A DNA stretch of 64,000 nt from positions 62,001 through 126,000 of the forward strand of contig NW_013547001.1 of NCBI RefSeq assembly GCF_000711695.1, in the 5' to 3' direction. This DNA is from Tilletiaria anomala UBC 951 (lineage: Eukaryota > Basidiomycota > Exobasidiomycetes > Georgefischeriales > Tilletiariaceae). This document shows, piece by piece, positions 34,939 through 45,875 of this stretch. Position 1 is the first letter of the stretch; the number at the start of each line of letters is the position of its first letter. The notes below the pieces were generated by a model. That model ran no database searches, was not told the origin of the DNA, and saw only the letters and a list, made by a program, of their open reading frames with translations. Both the position numbers and the translations under genes were made by a program.

Positions 34939-37445
34939 TCATCCCTGTGCGAATTGATCCCATGGGACATCTGAAGACTTGTACGGCTCGAGTGGGTGCT
35001 TATATATGGGTACCTGGAGGCCGAAGCAGCGTTGTGCAGGAGGCTTACCCAGATCAGCGCGGGTGATTGGGAACACGATGCCTCTGAAAAATAAGCATCC
35101 AAGTCTCGTCAGCAATCCCTGGATGCGATGCAGTGCGAGATGTGACACGCACAGCTCATAGTTCTTCACAGTGGACTGCCAAGAAAATGCAGCAAATTTC
35201 AGAAAGATGTTTCAGAGCGGCCCCAGTTGCATTGCGTATGTGCCCACCTCAGGGTTGTCTTCTGTTCCTTTGATGTTGCCCCACGCAGCCTCTGTCATAT
35301 TGTGCGAACCCACGTAGCTCCAGCCGATCACATCGTCTGGCCTGCCTCCTTCTGCATTGATGATGCTACTGGGATCGGTCATCGCGTCCGGTGGCAAGGC
35401 AAGCAGGCTCTTTGCATGCATCAATGTCGGCACTCGTTTTGAAATTTGTTCATTGAACATTGATTTGTAGCTAAGGGAGAGAGTTTAGGCGATCCAAATC
35501 GTCAGTAATGGCCTCGGGAGCGGGTGTGTTTCCATCCATCGTCACTTACGTATTCTTTAAAAAGTGGTCCTTATGGCCGTAAAAAATTCCAGCGAACCCG
35601 ACGCCGAGGATAAACCTCTGCTTGACAAAGCGCTCGGAGGGGAAGAGTATCTTGACGCGCCGGGGCCAAATCATCTTAGCGGCTGCAGCCGTGGATTGTG
35701 CCACTGGTGCATTCGTTAGCAAATCGATTGTCCTCTCGTAATGACTGGCCAGCTTGACGGCGGCGACAGGCGCGGGCAGCGTTGAAGGCATGTGGTGCCC
35801 AGACGCAATCAAATGCATCGTCTTCAACCAGTGCCGAGTGTACCATCCCGTTGAGGAGCCTTGCATCTCCAGCACGTGCCCACCTGGTATCTTATGGAGG
35901 TGAAAACTTTCCAGTATGTGGCCAAGACGTCCAAGACCGCTTTGTCTGATTGCGTCCCATCCTTTGCGAGGCACCGATGTCGGGATTGATGCGACCAGTC
36001 GCGCGTTTGATCTGTCCAGGTCGTATTTTGGGAATGCAACTCGCATCGGATGAGCTGCAATAATAGTCAACCAGCCGAACACAGAAGGTGCAACGGGACT
36101 TTCTATGGACTTACCGACCGGGACACCAAAAGATTGAAGAACGAAATCTAGCTGTAATCGCAGGTCTCCAGCAGGACTTCCATTCGCGGAACCTAAAAGC
36201 GATGAAGCTGTTGACTTGAGGGGAAAGTCTTGAATGTAAACAATCTGAGCAACCCGTGTAAGTGAGGATAAAGCAAGCTGCAACTTGGTGGCCAGAGCCA
36301 ACACGGGGCCCATGCTCACATTCTCGACCGCCTGCCAGTCGCACGATTGCAGATTCCCCGTGGAAAGCACGAAGCGTAGATGGTGCTTGAAAGCCAAAAG
36401 CATGAACTTCATGTGCTGGACGCCGTGACGTGGTGGGAGCTCCGGGATCAATAGTCGCCACCCAGGCGTCAATTCAGACGGCCTTTGAATGCCAGGTTGC
36501 TGTGTTCATGGTCGCATGCGTTGAATAAGCAAGCGTTGAGGCAAGGCTACGGTAGTAGCTCACCAGCATCGGTCCTCCATCACTCCCACGTCCTGCATCG
36601 GCGATCATCAGGACTTCAGGGGCAGAGTCGCCTGAACCGACTGTGAATGGCGACGGAAATTGAGGATATAGCCATGACATCTCGCAACTGTAGCTACTAA
36701 GTACGGCTTGATGTAGTCCATTGCTATTCGTCGGTGTGGCGGGAAGGAGCAAATCCGAAAATGGCACACCTTTCATATGCTTGGGTGCAAGGGCATTGAA
36801 ACCATGCTGTACCGTTAACAAATAGTGAGCAAAGATGCTTGAAATGGTCTTGTAAAGAGGCGTACGCTTGGGACCCACCCTGATTGTACCGTCCCAAAAC
36901 CTATCTTGAGGTTGGATTCGCGCATATACTGGATCGTTGACGGGATTGACCGTGGCAAAGCGAGCTGTCGATGATCCGCTCCTACTTGACCCACCCTGCT
37001 GCTGTTGCTCTCGATCGCGTCCACTGTTCAATGTCCTGCATGCTGTTGACGGGAACTTGTCATTTTCCTTTCTGCTCGAATAATCTGTGGATTCAAAGCC
37101 GACGCCCTGAGCCTCATGGAACCTGTATACTCGCGCAGGCATCTGCTTGCTGCCTTCATCGTCCGACCCAAGGCCTTGCTCTCGTCTGCGCTTGCAATTG
37201 CGCTCTAAGCGCGCTTTCTCCAGCGAGGCCCGCTCCTCGCGTGCGAAGATCGAGGCTGTACCTTGTTGTTTTGCCTGCCTCACGCCGCTCCACGCTCCTT
37301 CGGCATGGGTCGCGGTTGGTTGCTGGGAAGGAGGAATATCTAACGGAACGACTTCATCTTCCGACTCGGTATCAGATTCTGGGAGGACAATTGCGTCCTG
37401 TGCGCTTTTGCCTGACCCCATCACGTCAATGTTGCAGAGCAACAC
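34939..37445 (-). CDS. TDP1: Tyrosyl-DNA phosphodiesterase 1 (Tdp1)
   Basis: Nuclear repair enzyme that removes stalled topoisomerase I peptides and other 3' adducts from DNA; phospholipase D superfamily. At least six exons; intron joins were checked by frame and conservation. Seen: a disordered acidic N-terminus, VPFSDLLLPATPTN, first HKN set HMKFMLLAF...STGNLQSCDW, VAHPMRVAFPKYD after a 60-base in-frame intron, QGSSTGWYTRHWL, second HKN set MHAKSLL...YVGSHNMTEAAWG, then NYELGIVFPI and the end YKSSDVPWDQ. Joining introns near 35450-35550, 35170-35270 and 35080-35140 brings these in order. Both catalytic His-Lys pairs and Asn residues are present. The start may be 37445 (MLLCNIDVMGSG) or the next Met eight codons in. 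It converges with the U1A gene, with 198 bases between stops. Confidence 0.93.
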
Positions 37446-38288
37446 TATAGCGTGCTTGCGCGGCGGCTCCCTGCGGGCATCACTTAGTGCTCAGCATTGA
37501 ACGTACGAGCAGCGAGCTACAGCCTCCGAGCACAAGATGTGCAGTCTCATTTATCAGGGCTCATATTTTGGGGAATCCATTTGTAACCTGAAGGCTTGAA
37601 TCCTGATTCAAGCAAAGACCGAATTACATAAAACCCATATTCGATGCAATGACATACCCCACGGGGACTGTTTTCCGGTTAAATGTTCATTTTGTGGATG
37701 TTTTCTCCTGTTTACAGACGAAGAATCCAGGTTGATTCGCGGATTTACAGAAGCTGGAACAAGTACCTGGCTGGCGAAGGGAATGGCTGACTGGAGACCA
37801 TGTTCGCGTCTCTGGCCCCACAAGGATAGTGTTATGCTTGAGAGCCGAGTCAACCAGAGCCGGTTAAGCTGGCCCCACGGAAGAGAACGAATCCAATGCT
37901 GCGAAGCATGCTGAAGGCTTGCCCACGCTGTCCCAAGCTCTTTCGCATGCATGCTGTGACCAGGCGACCGGCCCCTGCTGACCAAGCCTAAGCTGCTCTG
38001 CTACAAGCAGACGAACAGCACAAAAGCATCCGTCTCCATCGCTTCTCGCCTCGTCTCTATTATACACAGGTGCTGTGCGATGGACTCCGTCAGATGCCAG
38101 GGACAAAGGCGAAGCCTTGATGCGCTGTGGGGCCCAAGGAAGGGGCTGCAGCAGCTTTGCTTACCATACCGAATATATGTGAGTGTGTCGTCCCGTCTCC
38201 CTCGCCTAATGCCCTGATAGGTAGCCCCAGCCTTGATGTTATACGCATCTGCACTCTCCCTTCCCGACTCTCTCTCTCTTGCGGATGT
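37446..38288. other. Intergenic region between two minus-strand genes
   Basis: About 840 bases between the start of TDP1 and the stop of the kinase gene. No supported frame; likely promoter of TDP1 and 3' region of the kinase gene. Confidence 0.45.
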
Positions 38289-40986
38289 CTACGGCTCAGC
38301 CGGCACATCTCTATCCATGCTCATCGCACGCGGCGGCGACGGGCTGTATTCTCGTGCCTCGGGTGACTCCACGTGGGACATGCCGAAGCTGGCGCAGCTC
38401 AGCCCGAATCCGTTGCTGCCGCGCCGGCTGCGTGAGCCGACAAAGCTGCCGACGTCGTCCCGGCCGCTGTACGAGAATCCGCGGAACTGATGCTGCACGC
38501 TGGAGCTGAGCACGTCGTCCTCGCCGCCCCTGCCGCCGCCGGAGATGCCGATACCGTTCGCGCCGCCGGGCTTGTCCAGCTGGCTCGACAGCTCTTGTCC
38601 GTCGATCTCCGCAACGGTCCGCAGATCCGTCTCGGTGAACTCGGGGTCAAAGTTAGCGACTGACTCCTCGGACTCGACGAGCGGCTTGAAAGGTGGAGGG
38701 ATCTTCTTCTGCGAAAGCGCAGTGAAGTCGATATCCTTGAAGAAAGCGTGTTCTTTGAGGTCGACCGCATCGCGCTGCGAACCCAGACGGTGCTTCGGGT
38801 TGCGGTTGAGCAGCTACAAGGAAGATGAGACGCGAATGGAGGTGGCAGCGTCAGCAAGGCAAAGGAGGCAGAGGCCATGAACAGGTGCGCTGAGAGCACA
38901 CTCACCCCTTTGACAAACTGCTTGCCATCGTCGCCGATCGCACCTCGCGGGAACTTGATCTTGCCAAAGCAAATATTCCTGTACATCTGCTGCGTGTCCT
39001 CTGCGTAGAACGGACTCCATCCGCAGCACATTTCGAACAGTAGACTGTTTGCGAGTCAAAGTAGACATCAAGGTATTGGAGAGAGGAAAGTGTCAACCCA
39101 TGCGCTTGGAAGCGAAAAGACTGCATACTTACACTCCCAAGCTCCAGAAATCAACGAGCTTCGAGTATCCGGACTCGTCGAGCAAGACCTCTGGCGCGAG
39201 GTACTCTGTCGTCCCGCAGAATGTGTTGGTCAGCTGCCCGTTGCCCAGGTCCGGCTTGCTTAGTCCAAAGTCACACAGCGCGACGTGGCCCGTCGCGTCC
39301 AGCAAAATGTTCTCAGGCTTGAGGTCGCGGTAGACAATGTCGTACTTGTGCAGATGCTCCAGCGCGAGCACAAGCTCGGCAATGTAGAAGCGCGCGCGCT
39401 CCTCGGTAAAGCGACCTTCGCGCTGCAGGTGCCAGAACAACTCGCCGCCGGATTTGTAGTCAGTGACGAAGAAAAGCTCCGTGTCGCTCTGGAAGCTGAA
39501 CTTGAGCCCGACGAGGAAAGGGCAGTCGAGCGACTTTTCCAAGATTTTGCGCTCTCCCATCGTGTGTGTGACCTCCTTCTTGATCGCGATCTCACGTTTC
39601 GACAGAACTTTCATCGCGTAGATGCGCTTCGTGTCCTTCTTGCGCACTTGAAAGACGCGCCCGAACGTCCCCCGCCCGATGAGCTTCATGTACTCAAAGT
39701 CGGCCGGCGTCAGCTTCTTCTGCGCCGTCTTTTCGTACGCGATCTGGATCCGGATCTCGCCGCGGCTCTGCGGCGCCTGTATGTCCCCGAGACCCTCGAT
39801 GCCCATGCCACCCGCGCCCGTGGCCACTGCGTTGGCGCTCGCCTCGGCCGCCAACTCCTCGCGCCCGGTGAGCGGATACCACTGGTCAGAGCTCATCTTG
39901 TGGAAGAGCCGCGGCTTGATCAGGCGCATGCCCAGGAAACCTTCGTCCTCGGCGTGCCGGTCATACACGCTGATGAAGATCCCTTGGTTCTCGTGCGTCA
40001 CGTCGAACTTGACCTCGTGCTTCCAGACCGGATGCGACGGGCTGGATGACGAGCTGGCGCCGTGCATAGGCGTCACCGTCGTGGCGCGCGGTCGAGACGC
40101 CACCGGGCCGTCCCCAAAGGTGCCCTTCAGCGCCCGATCCTGCACGTCCTTACTAGACGTGGTCGCGGTGGCAGCAATGCCCTCCTCGTCATCCATCGGT
40201 TCTCGCCCAATGAACTCGTTCTTGTCAAAGCTGACGACAGCGTACGGCCTGCTTGCCGCGCTCGATACTTGCAGGTTGCGTGCGCTGACGACCTTGATGG
40301 TCAAGTGCCCGCGTGGTGCGGCGGTATTCCGTGTGGGCCCCGTGCTCGACGCAGCGCCTGCTGTACGGTTGGGCGTGGTTTGGCCACTGACATTAGCTGG
40401 TGCAGGCCCTACAGTCGCTGAAGTAGAGGAACCTGCAGTTTGCTGAGTGTTTGTGGAGCTTCCCGCAACAGTCACGTTGTTTGCAGATGAGGAAGGTGTA
40501 ATGTCTGCGTCCTTGTTCTTTTTCGGCGGCATTTGCATCGTGAAGTCAGGAGCTGTAAAACGCACACAAGGCCAATGGGCATTGGAGAAAGAGACAAGTT
40601 CAATACGGCAGCAGACGGGCGATGCAGGGCTAGTGCTCTTTTGACTCACCGGCAACGCTCAGACTTGTCGTCGGGATATTTGCCAGAATAGTGACACCGC
40701 CCGGGGTCCTAAGACCACTGGGTGTCATCTCGCCAGACTGCATCGGTATTCTCTGCCCCAGCCCGGTCGACGTGGACGCCGCCAGCTTGTTGCCCCCTGT
40801 CATTCCTGCCTGATCCGCTTGCCCTGAGCCTGCGACAAAAGATGGATCCGCCACTGCCCCTGCAACCATGCTTGCTGCATGCGTATCGAAGGGGTTGCGC
40901 TGCTCTTCCGAATACGCCGACAAGGCTTTCGGCGTGGTCTGGTCTGCTGGACTAGACGGCCAGAAGCCCTTGAGCATGTTGGCCAT
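38289..40986 (-). CDS. SCH9: Sch9-like AGC kinase with C2 domain
   Basis: Serine/threonine kinase of the Sch9/S6K branch, an effector of TORC1 in nutrient signalling in yeasts. Four exons fit: 40986-40650, 40552-39133, 39044-38906 and 38813-38289, giving 806 residues. Seen: disordered N-terminus, a C2-like domain (HLTIKVVSARNLQVSS, YAVVSFDKNEF, WKHEVKFDV, FISVYDRHAEDEGFLGM), then the kinase domain: GRGTFGRVFQV, IYAMKVLSK, VYRDLKPENILL, LCDFGLSK, activation loop NTFCGTTEYLAPEVL, and the AGC tail with VANFDPEFTET and hydrophobic motif FRGFSYSG. The C2-kinase order is diagnostic for Sch9. All catalytic residues are present. The C-terminal extension after the hydrophobic motif is Ser/Arg-rich. 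Confidence 0.95.
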
Positions 40987-41931
40987 TTTTGCGCAAGTCC
41001 AATCAATGAGCTTCAGACGATGGGTTCGGAGGTGATGTTATGCAGGACCGACAGCAGGATTGCTGTGCTCAGCAATCTAGCGCGTAGATGGATATGCCGC
41101 TCGGTGCTGTTTGGCAAGTAGTGGGTCGAGTGGGTCGCAAGAAACGGGGTTACTCTGGCGCGTGCAGGCAGCGTCGCACTTTAACCCACTAGTTCTCGGG
41201 AGAGTGGTGGAGCCCGCGGCTATGTTGTAGTTGGGGCGGAGCCGACAAGGATGAAGAGCCGGCAATGCAGGTTGATGAGGAGGAATGCAACGGATGAACC
41301 TGGGAGTGGGAGGCCGAGTCGGCCACAGGAGAGAACCGGCGAGACAAACAGTCCCAGACGCGACGCCCAATGTATGGTGCCTGTGAGCAACCAAATGTGA
41401 CTCTATCTAATGGCGGTGGCGGTGACGGGAGTGGCGACGCTGCAAATTACAGAGCGACAAACCCTTGGACATTGGAGAGTGATTTTTGTCCCAGTGATGT
41501 CAACACATCAATGCAAGTGTTGAACCGGACGGATGACTTTCAAGATGATGCGAAGCAGGAGGACGGAGGAGAGAAGAGACTGCTCCAGTGCTGCGCCACA
41601 CCACGGCCCCGCCCCCCCAGGCCCCGAGGCCCCTCTCCGACGACGCGTGGGGTGCGTGTATGTCCGCTGCTGGCAACAAGGGGCTAGTGGTCCTGCCGCG
41701 AATCTAACCCTACATCGAATATTGAATTGCCCTGACCTCGTTCCGCTCTTTGAGCCTCAGCCACCAAAAAAAGACAAAGAAGGATCCCTTGGAGCTTCTT
41801 CTGGTTGGCGATGAAGCAGGGGAGCGAGCGCATCGAGAGGGTCCATTTCTCCCCAATACAGGCCCAGAGAGGTTCCTGCAGATCGCTGGCTCTTGTCTCC
41901 TTGGCAAAAACACGCCCGCGCCTCGGAAGCC
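40987..41931. other. Divergent intergenic region
   Basis: About 940 bases between the starts of SCH9 (-) and mS33 (+). Short overlapping frames only. A C-rich stretch near 41600-41650 and a purine-rich one near 41520-41580 stand out, without coding character. Confidence 0.45.
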
Positions 41932-42355
41932 ATGCGCGCCTCCGCACCGACCTGCAAAGCGCTTGCCGCGCTGCGCTGCCGCATCTTCGACACGACGTAC
42001 AACCCCGGTGCTGTGCGCACGGGCGCCAAATACCTGCGCCAGCGCCTCGTCGGCCCCGCGATGCTGTCATACTACCGCCCGCAGCTGAACTTGCGCAGCG
42101 CCATTGCCTCGGTCGGCGGCTTGCCTGGCTGGTCCAAGGAGGACGGCCCGCTGCTCGCCCCGCACGAGGTTCAGCGGCTTACGGACGTCGCGCGGAGGAA
42201 GGAGATGGGTAAAGGACCGCCCAAGAAGGGTGAGTACATGTTATGCGTCAGCACAGACGCCTGGTTGGCATTCTAATAATTATCCCTTCTGTGCTTTCTC
42301 CTTTCCTGTAGGCGAGGGCCGAAGAGCTGCAATGAAGGGGAAGAAGGGACGGTAG
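41932..42355 (+). CDS. RSM27: Mitochondrial ribosomal protein mS33
   Basis: Small-subunit protein of the mitochondrial ribosome (Rsm27/MRPS33). Two exons (41932-42229, 42312-42355) give 113 residues. Seen: MRASAPTCKALAALRCRIF, the family core YNPGAVRTGAKYLRQRLVGP followed by AMLSYYRPQ, then RKEMGKGPPKKGEGRRAAMK and the basic end GKKGR. Family members share the TG-K-LRQRL-GP core and the Lys-rich C-terminus. The intron falls inside the conserved basic tail. Confidence 0.92.
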
Positions 42356-43206
42356 ATTAGCGGATCACTTTCCCTTCCGACCTTCCCCTGTCCATCCCTT
42401 CTCCATTCGAGGCATCAGCCTGTATGACCATCGTCCTCACCGTCCGCCTATCTTATCGCATTCACGTTCTCGTTCTTCTCGCAAGTATTGTCACTGCCGT
42501 CACGTCACCATCTAAGCGTAAGCAGCATGCGAGGAGGCACAAGTATCGAGCCGTCTCCGTTCCCACAACCCCCGCACACCTTCGCCTTCGCTCGCAAGCT
42601 CGCCATGTGTAGGAAAGGGCTTCCTGATCAGCTGCGGTACGCAGCTGCCGTCACAGGATACTCTGCGCGGCGCCCCTGTCTGAGCGTGATCTGGTAAATG
42701 ACCTCTCTCTCTGCCTCTATCCCCTGACAAACCGCCCGTATCGACGTTGTGGGGACGCCATTGTACTACGTGCATCGGAGTGGTGGCACGATGCCTCTCG
42801 TGCTCAGCAACTTCGCCATTCGTCTTCCGTGGTCAGAGTGCGTCATGCGGCGGTGCGCCACGGATCAGCCCTCGCAAAGAGTGCAGGAAACTGCAGTCTG
42901 TTTGCTCGGCCAGGTCGAAACGGAAGTCATGATGTATCTCTCGACTATGCTCGCATACATCCAGAGCATCGTATCGCCACCATGATTGAACCCCGCTCTG
43001 TAGCATACACCCTATGCAGAAACAAGCATGCCATAAAAGGAGCTGATGCCGCAGATTGGGCGTTTCAATCCGCTTTCTAAATCTGCGCTCTGAAAATGCA
43101 TGCAGCGTCCAACGCGGCCGCCCCGCATTCAGCCTTCTCTGTCTTGCAATGGGCTGGCCGAGGAACACGATCCAAAGCAGGACGGGGTACCCTATGCGAA
43201 TGCAGC
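42356..43206. other. Region with no supported gene
   Basis: Downstream of mS33. A minus-strand frame at 42833-43246 includes a hydrophobic piece (YPVLLWIVFLGQPIARQ) but has no recognisable motif and cannot be joined cleanly to the ORF at 43207-44022. Otherwise nothing supported. Confidence 0.35.
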
Positions 43207-44022
43207 CTACACCGCGTCGAGCAAGATTACCATGCGGGACACGCACGGCGCGTTGTCATCCTTTTCGCTGTCATTGCTGTTGCTGCTGCTTGCAACTTGC
43301 AGCTTCCTCGCGCACAATGGTCCGTCACCCCGAGTCAGTTGCGTTCCGGCGGCGGCTAGGAGGATCTTATTCGCGGCACCGCCGCCGCCGCCGTCATTCT
43401 TGGCTGCAATGTAGTTGCCGTCCGAGCGGCTTTCAATCGAGTGCGGCGCCTCAGACCAGGCGGCGTTCTTGGTAAGTTGGACAACCGTGATGTCGCGCAA
43501 ACTCTTGCTCCACACACGCCACAGCACCTTGACCTCTGCCGCTGTGTGACCAGCGTCAGCACTACCCTCGGCGTCGTTCGCATATGCACCAGGCGACGAA
43601 GCTGCAGCACGGCGGCGATGCATGCTCAGGAAGAGCAGGCGCTGCGCGGGGAGGACCAACACGCCAGCGAGCACGCTCGCATCAGAGATGCCGACGACAG
43701 CTTCGGTAAAGCACGGCCAACCCCGCGGGGGCGGCAAGCAGTAGGGCCTGTGCGCATCGTCCTCGGCTAGCAGCAGAATCAAGCCTTGTGGCGAAAGGCA
43801 CGTCCAAATATCGAAAAGGCGAGTATGAACACGTGTATTTGGTCGCTTTGAGCACCGAGTGGACATGCGCAGCTTAACTGTTTTTGTACCTACGTGGAGG
43901 GAAGGGAATGTTGAGCAACAAGCGGATGAAGAGAGAGCCAGGTCGCTGCCACGCCCCCTCCAACTTGCACAAACCGGGATGAAGCCGTGTACTGGACCTC
44001 GATGTGCATCGCCCGAATCCAT
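43207..44022 (-). CDS. Unrecognised ORF, 271 codons, doubtful
   Basis: Longest frame in this stretch on the minus strand. Its middle reads like protein, with a hydrophobic part (AVVGISDASVLAGVLVLPAQ) and a charged part (EVKVLWRVWSKSLRDITVVQ), but the N-terminal third has random-looking composition. An overlapping frame around 43910-44010 reads MHIEVQYTASSRFVQVGGGV, and upstream at about 44080-44160 there is FPNYMHVVLVLFTVLTGLT with a possible donor. Together these suggest a multi-exon membrane protein, intact or decayed, that I cannot assemble. Function unknown. Confidence 0.3.
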   Translation of the reverse strand: MDSGDAHRGPVHGFIPVCASWRGRGSDLALSSSACCSTFPSLHVGTKTVKLRMSTRCSKRPNTRVHTRLFDIWTCLSPQGLILLLAEDDAHRPYCLPPPRGWPCFTEAVVGISDASVLAGVLVLPAQRLLFLSMHRRRAAASSPGAYANDAEGSADAGHTAAEVKVLWRVWSKSLRDITVVQLTKNAAWSEAPHSIESRSDGNYIAAKNDGGGGGAANKILLAAAGTQLTRGDGPLCARKLQVASSSNSNDSEKDDNAPCVSRMVILLDAV

Positions 44023-44271
44023 CCCTAGAGCAAGCCGAAAGACTAGCCAGTGGCGCTATCGATCAGTCAATCCAGCGCGAGGCGCATCCGCGTAAGTCCA
44101 GTCAAGACAGTAAAGAGCACGAGGACAACATGCATGTAGTTGGGAAAGTGGCAGCGTCGGCTGAGCATTCTTGCGTAGTCTAGATCAAGGAGACCAACGC
44201 AGAATGTCTTGTGGGAAAGGAATAATTGTTGCGCACAAGAGGATAATCAGTTGCTACCGATTCAGCAGGGG

Positions 44272-45760
44272 TCAACCCGGGACCACGCAAATTGGCCACG
44301 GCGTACCGGGAAGCAGCTTGACGACGTGCACTATGCCGAACCCTGTGAATGAGCTCCTGTCGACCACCATGAGAGTCGGGAGTTCCCACCGAACGAGGTA
44401 CATGATCGCACCGATGTCGATATTGACTGGCTCGTCGAAATTATAGGGGAAGATGGCGGCGAGCCCAAGGGTATTTGGATGGCGGTCATGGGTTGAGCCT
44501 CGTCATGGCGATATGCGCTGTGAAGGAAAGCTTGATCATCCACGTACATTGGTCTTTCTCCTTGACGCCGACAAGGAGTGCGGGCCAAGGCATTGCAACA
44601 TGCTTCAGGATCTAAACTGTTCCTTGCACAAAAGATGCTGTAAGAAACCGTTCCAAATGGCTTCGCAAAGCTGAGAAGGAGCTCAAAGAGGAAGTTAGCG
44701 TCCATCTTTCGGAAGAGACAAGTGCGGAATAGCTGTAGTTCGCGAAGACCAGGTAGATATGGAAGTCTTCGTCATTTTCGACGGCGAAATTAGAACGTCG
44801 AGAGATGGAGTGGCGCGTCAGCGTCCGAGTCATGCTGATGATGCGTTACGGCAAGATGACCAGACTCTTGTTCTGGTCATCCTGCGTGGCTAGTCACTCT
44901 GGTAGTGAGCGTGAAAGGGGGTACCCCGTGGCGTTTGAAGAAAGGGTAACGGCCCGAAGATGCGACCCATGACGCTGGTCCCAAGTTTGGAAGTCGCAAC
45001 TGCCTTCGTGCCGGTCAGGGTGCCTAGAAAACCGTCTGCAAACGTGCTGTAGTGCTCAGCGATCCAGAGGGCAACCGTTGGTAGGGCATTGAAGTGTGCC
45101 TTGGAGACAGGCTGGCCACGGTGGTCAAGGACGCGAAGGGTCCAGAGTGCGGAGACCCAGTTATGGTATTGCATGAAGCGGCCAGTAGGGAAGATGATGA
45201 GCATCCACAGGGCATTGAGAATTCCGATGGTGATGCCGAGGAGAATATGGAAGGTCCAGACCTCAGACTACTAGAGCGTCCGGCTCCAGTCGATACGAGT
45301 CGGAGGAAAGCTTGTGCAATCAGCTTCTTGGGCCTGCGTCCCTTCCACCCTTCGCTATTAACCAGTGGTTCGTAAGCTTGTTGTGTCTTTCCAAGCTTGG
45401 CTCATCGGCAATGGCGATCGTCGCGCGCAAGGCTTATTCAAAATCCAATGGCTCGAATTGTGTTTTTGGGTTCCTCGAGGTCCGTGCGACGGCTCAGGGT
45501 GGCACCCGTAGCGAGTTTCTCAAATCCCTCCTGGTAAACGACGGCGCCATGGAAATCGTGGATGTTGGCGAGGAACCTAGAGATGTGCATCCCAAGGCTG
45601 CCTTGTGACTGTATGTATCGCAGAGGCTCAAAGCCGGATCAGCTCCGTATTGGCGAGTCACCGATCAAGTGGGCATCTTCAGCGCCATGCAGATTGGGAG
45701 CAGCTCGCGTCTTTGTGCTGAGCACCGAGTTTCCGTTGGGAGGTCATGTATAAAGCTTCT
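44272..45760 (-). pseudogene. Decayed protein-coding remnants
   Basis: Several minus-strand blocks read convincingly as protein but lie in different frames. Block one, about 45440-45720, contains HISRFLANIHDFHGAVVYQE and upstream LHGAEDAHLIGDSPIR, with an in-frame stop between them. Block two, 44890-45270, contains a membrane-type segment (HILLGITIGILNALWMLIIF) followed by FMQYHNWVSALWTLRVLD. Block three, 44612-44833, has EDFHIYLVFANYSYS. Block four, 44272-44470, has IFPYNFDEPVNIDIGAIMYL and VVDRSSFTGFGIVHVVKLLP. I cannot join them with good splice sites throughout. Either one decayed gene or an intact gene with introns I misread; family not recognised. Confidence 0.45.
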
Positions 45761-45875
45761 CGAAATGGATGCAATACAGAAATGTCCAGAGCGGGTCTCA
45801 GCGGGGACGTCAACTACGTCATCAACGCTTTGCGAGGTCCCTTCTGTCGGGCAAAGATCAGAGCGATTGTTGCTT

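Noticed and set aside
39285-40049. Plus-strand frame of 254 codons
   Set aside because: Antisense of the kinase domain of the Sch9-like gene, no protein character.
39679-40446. Plus-strand frame of 255 codons
   Set aside because: Also antisense of the Sch9-like gene (C2 and linker part).
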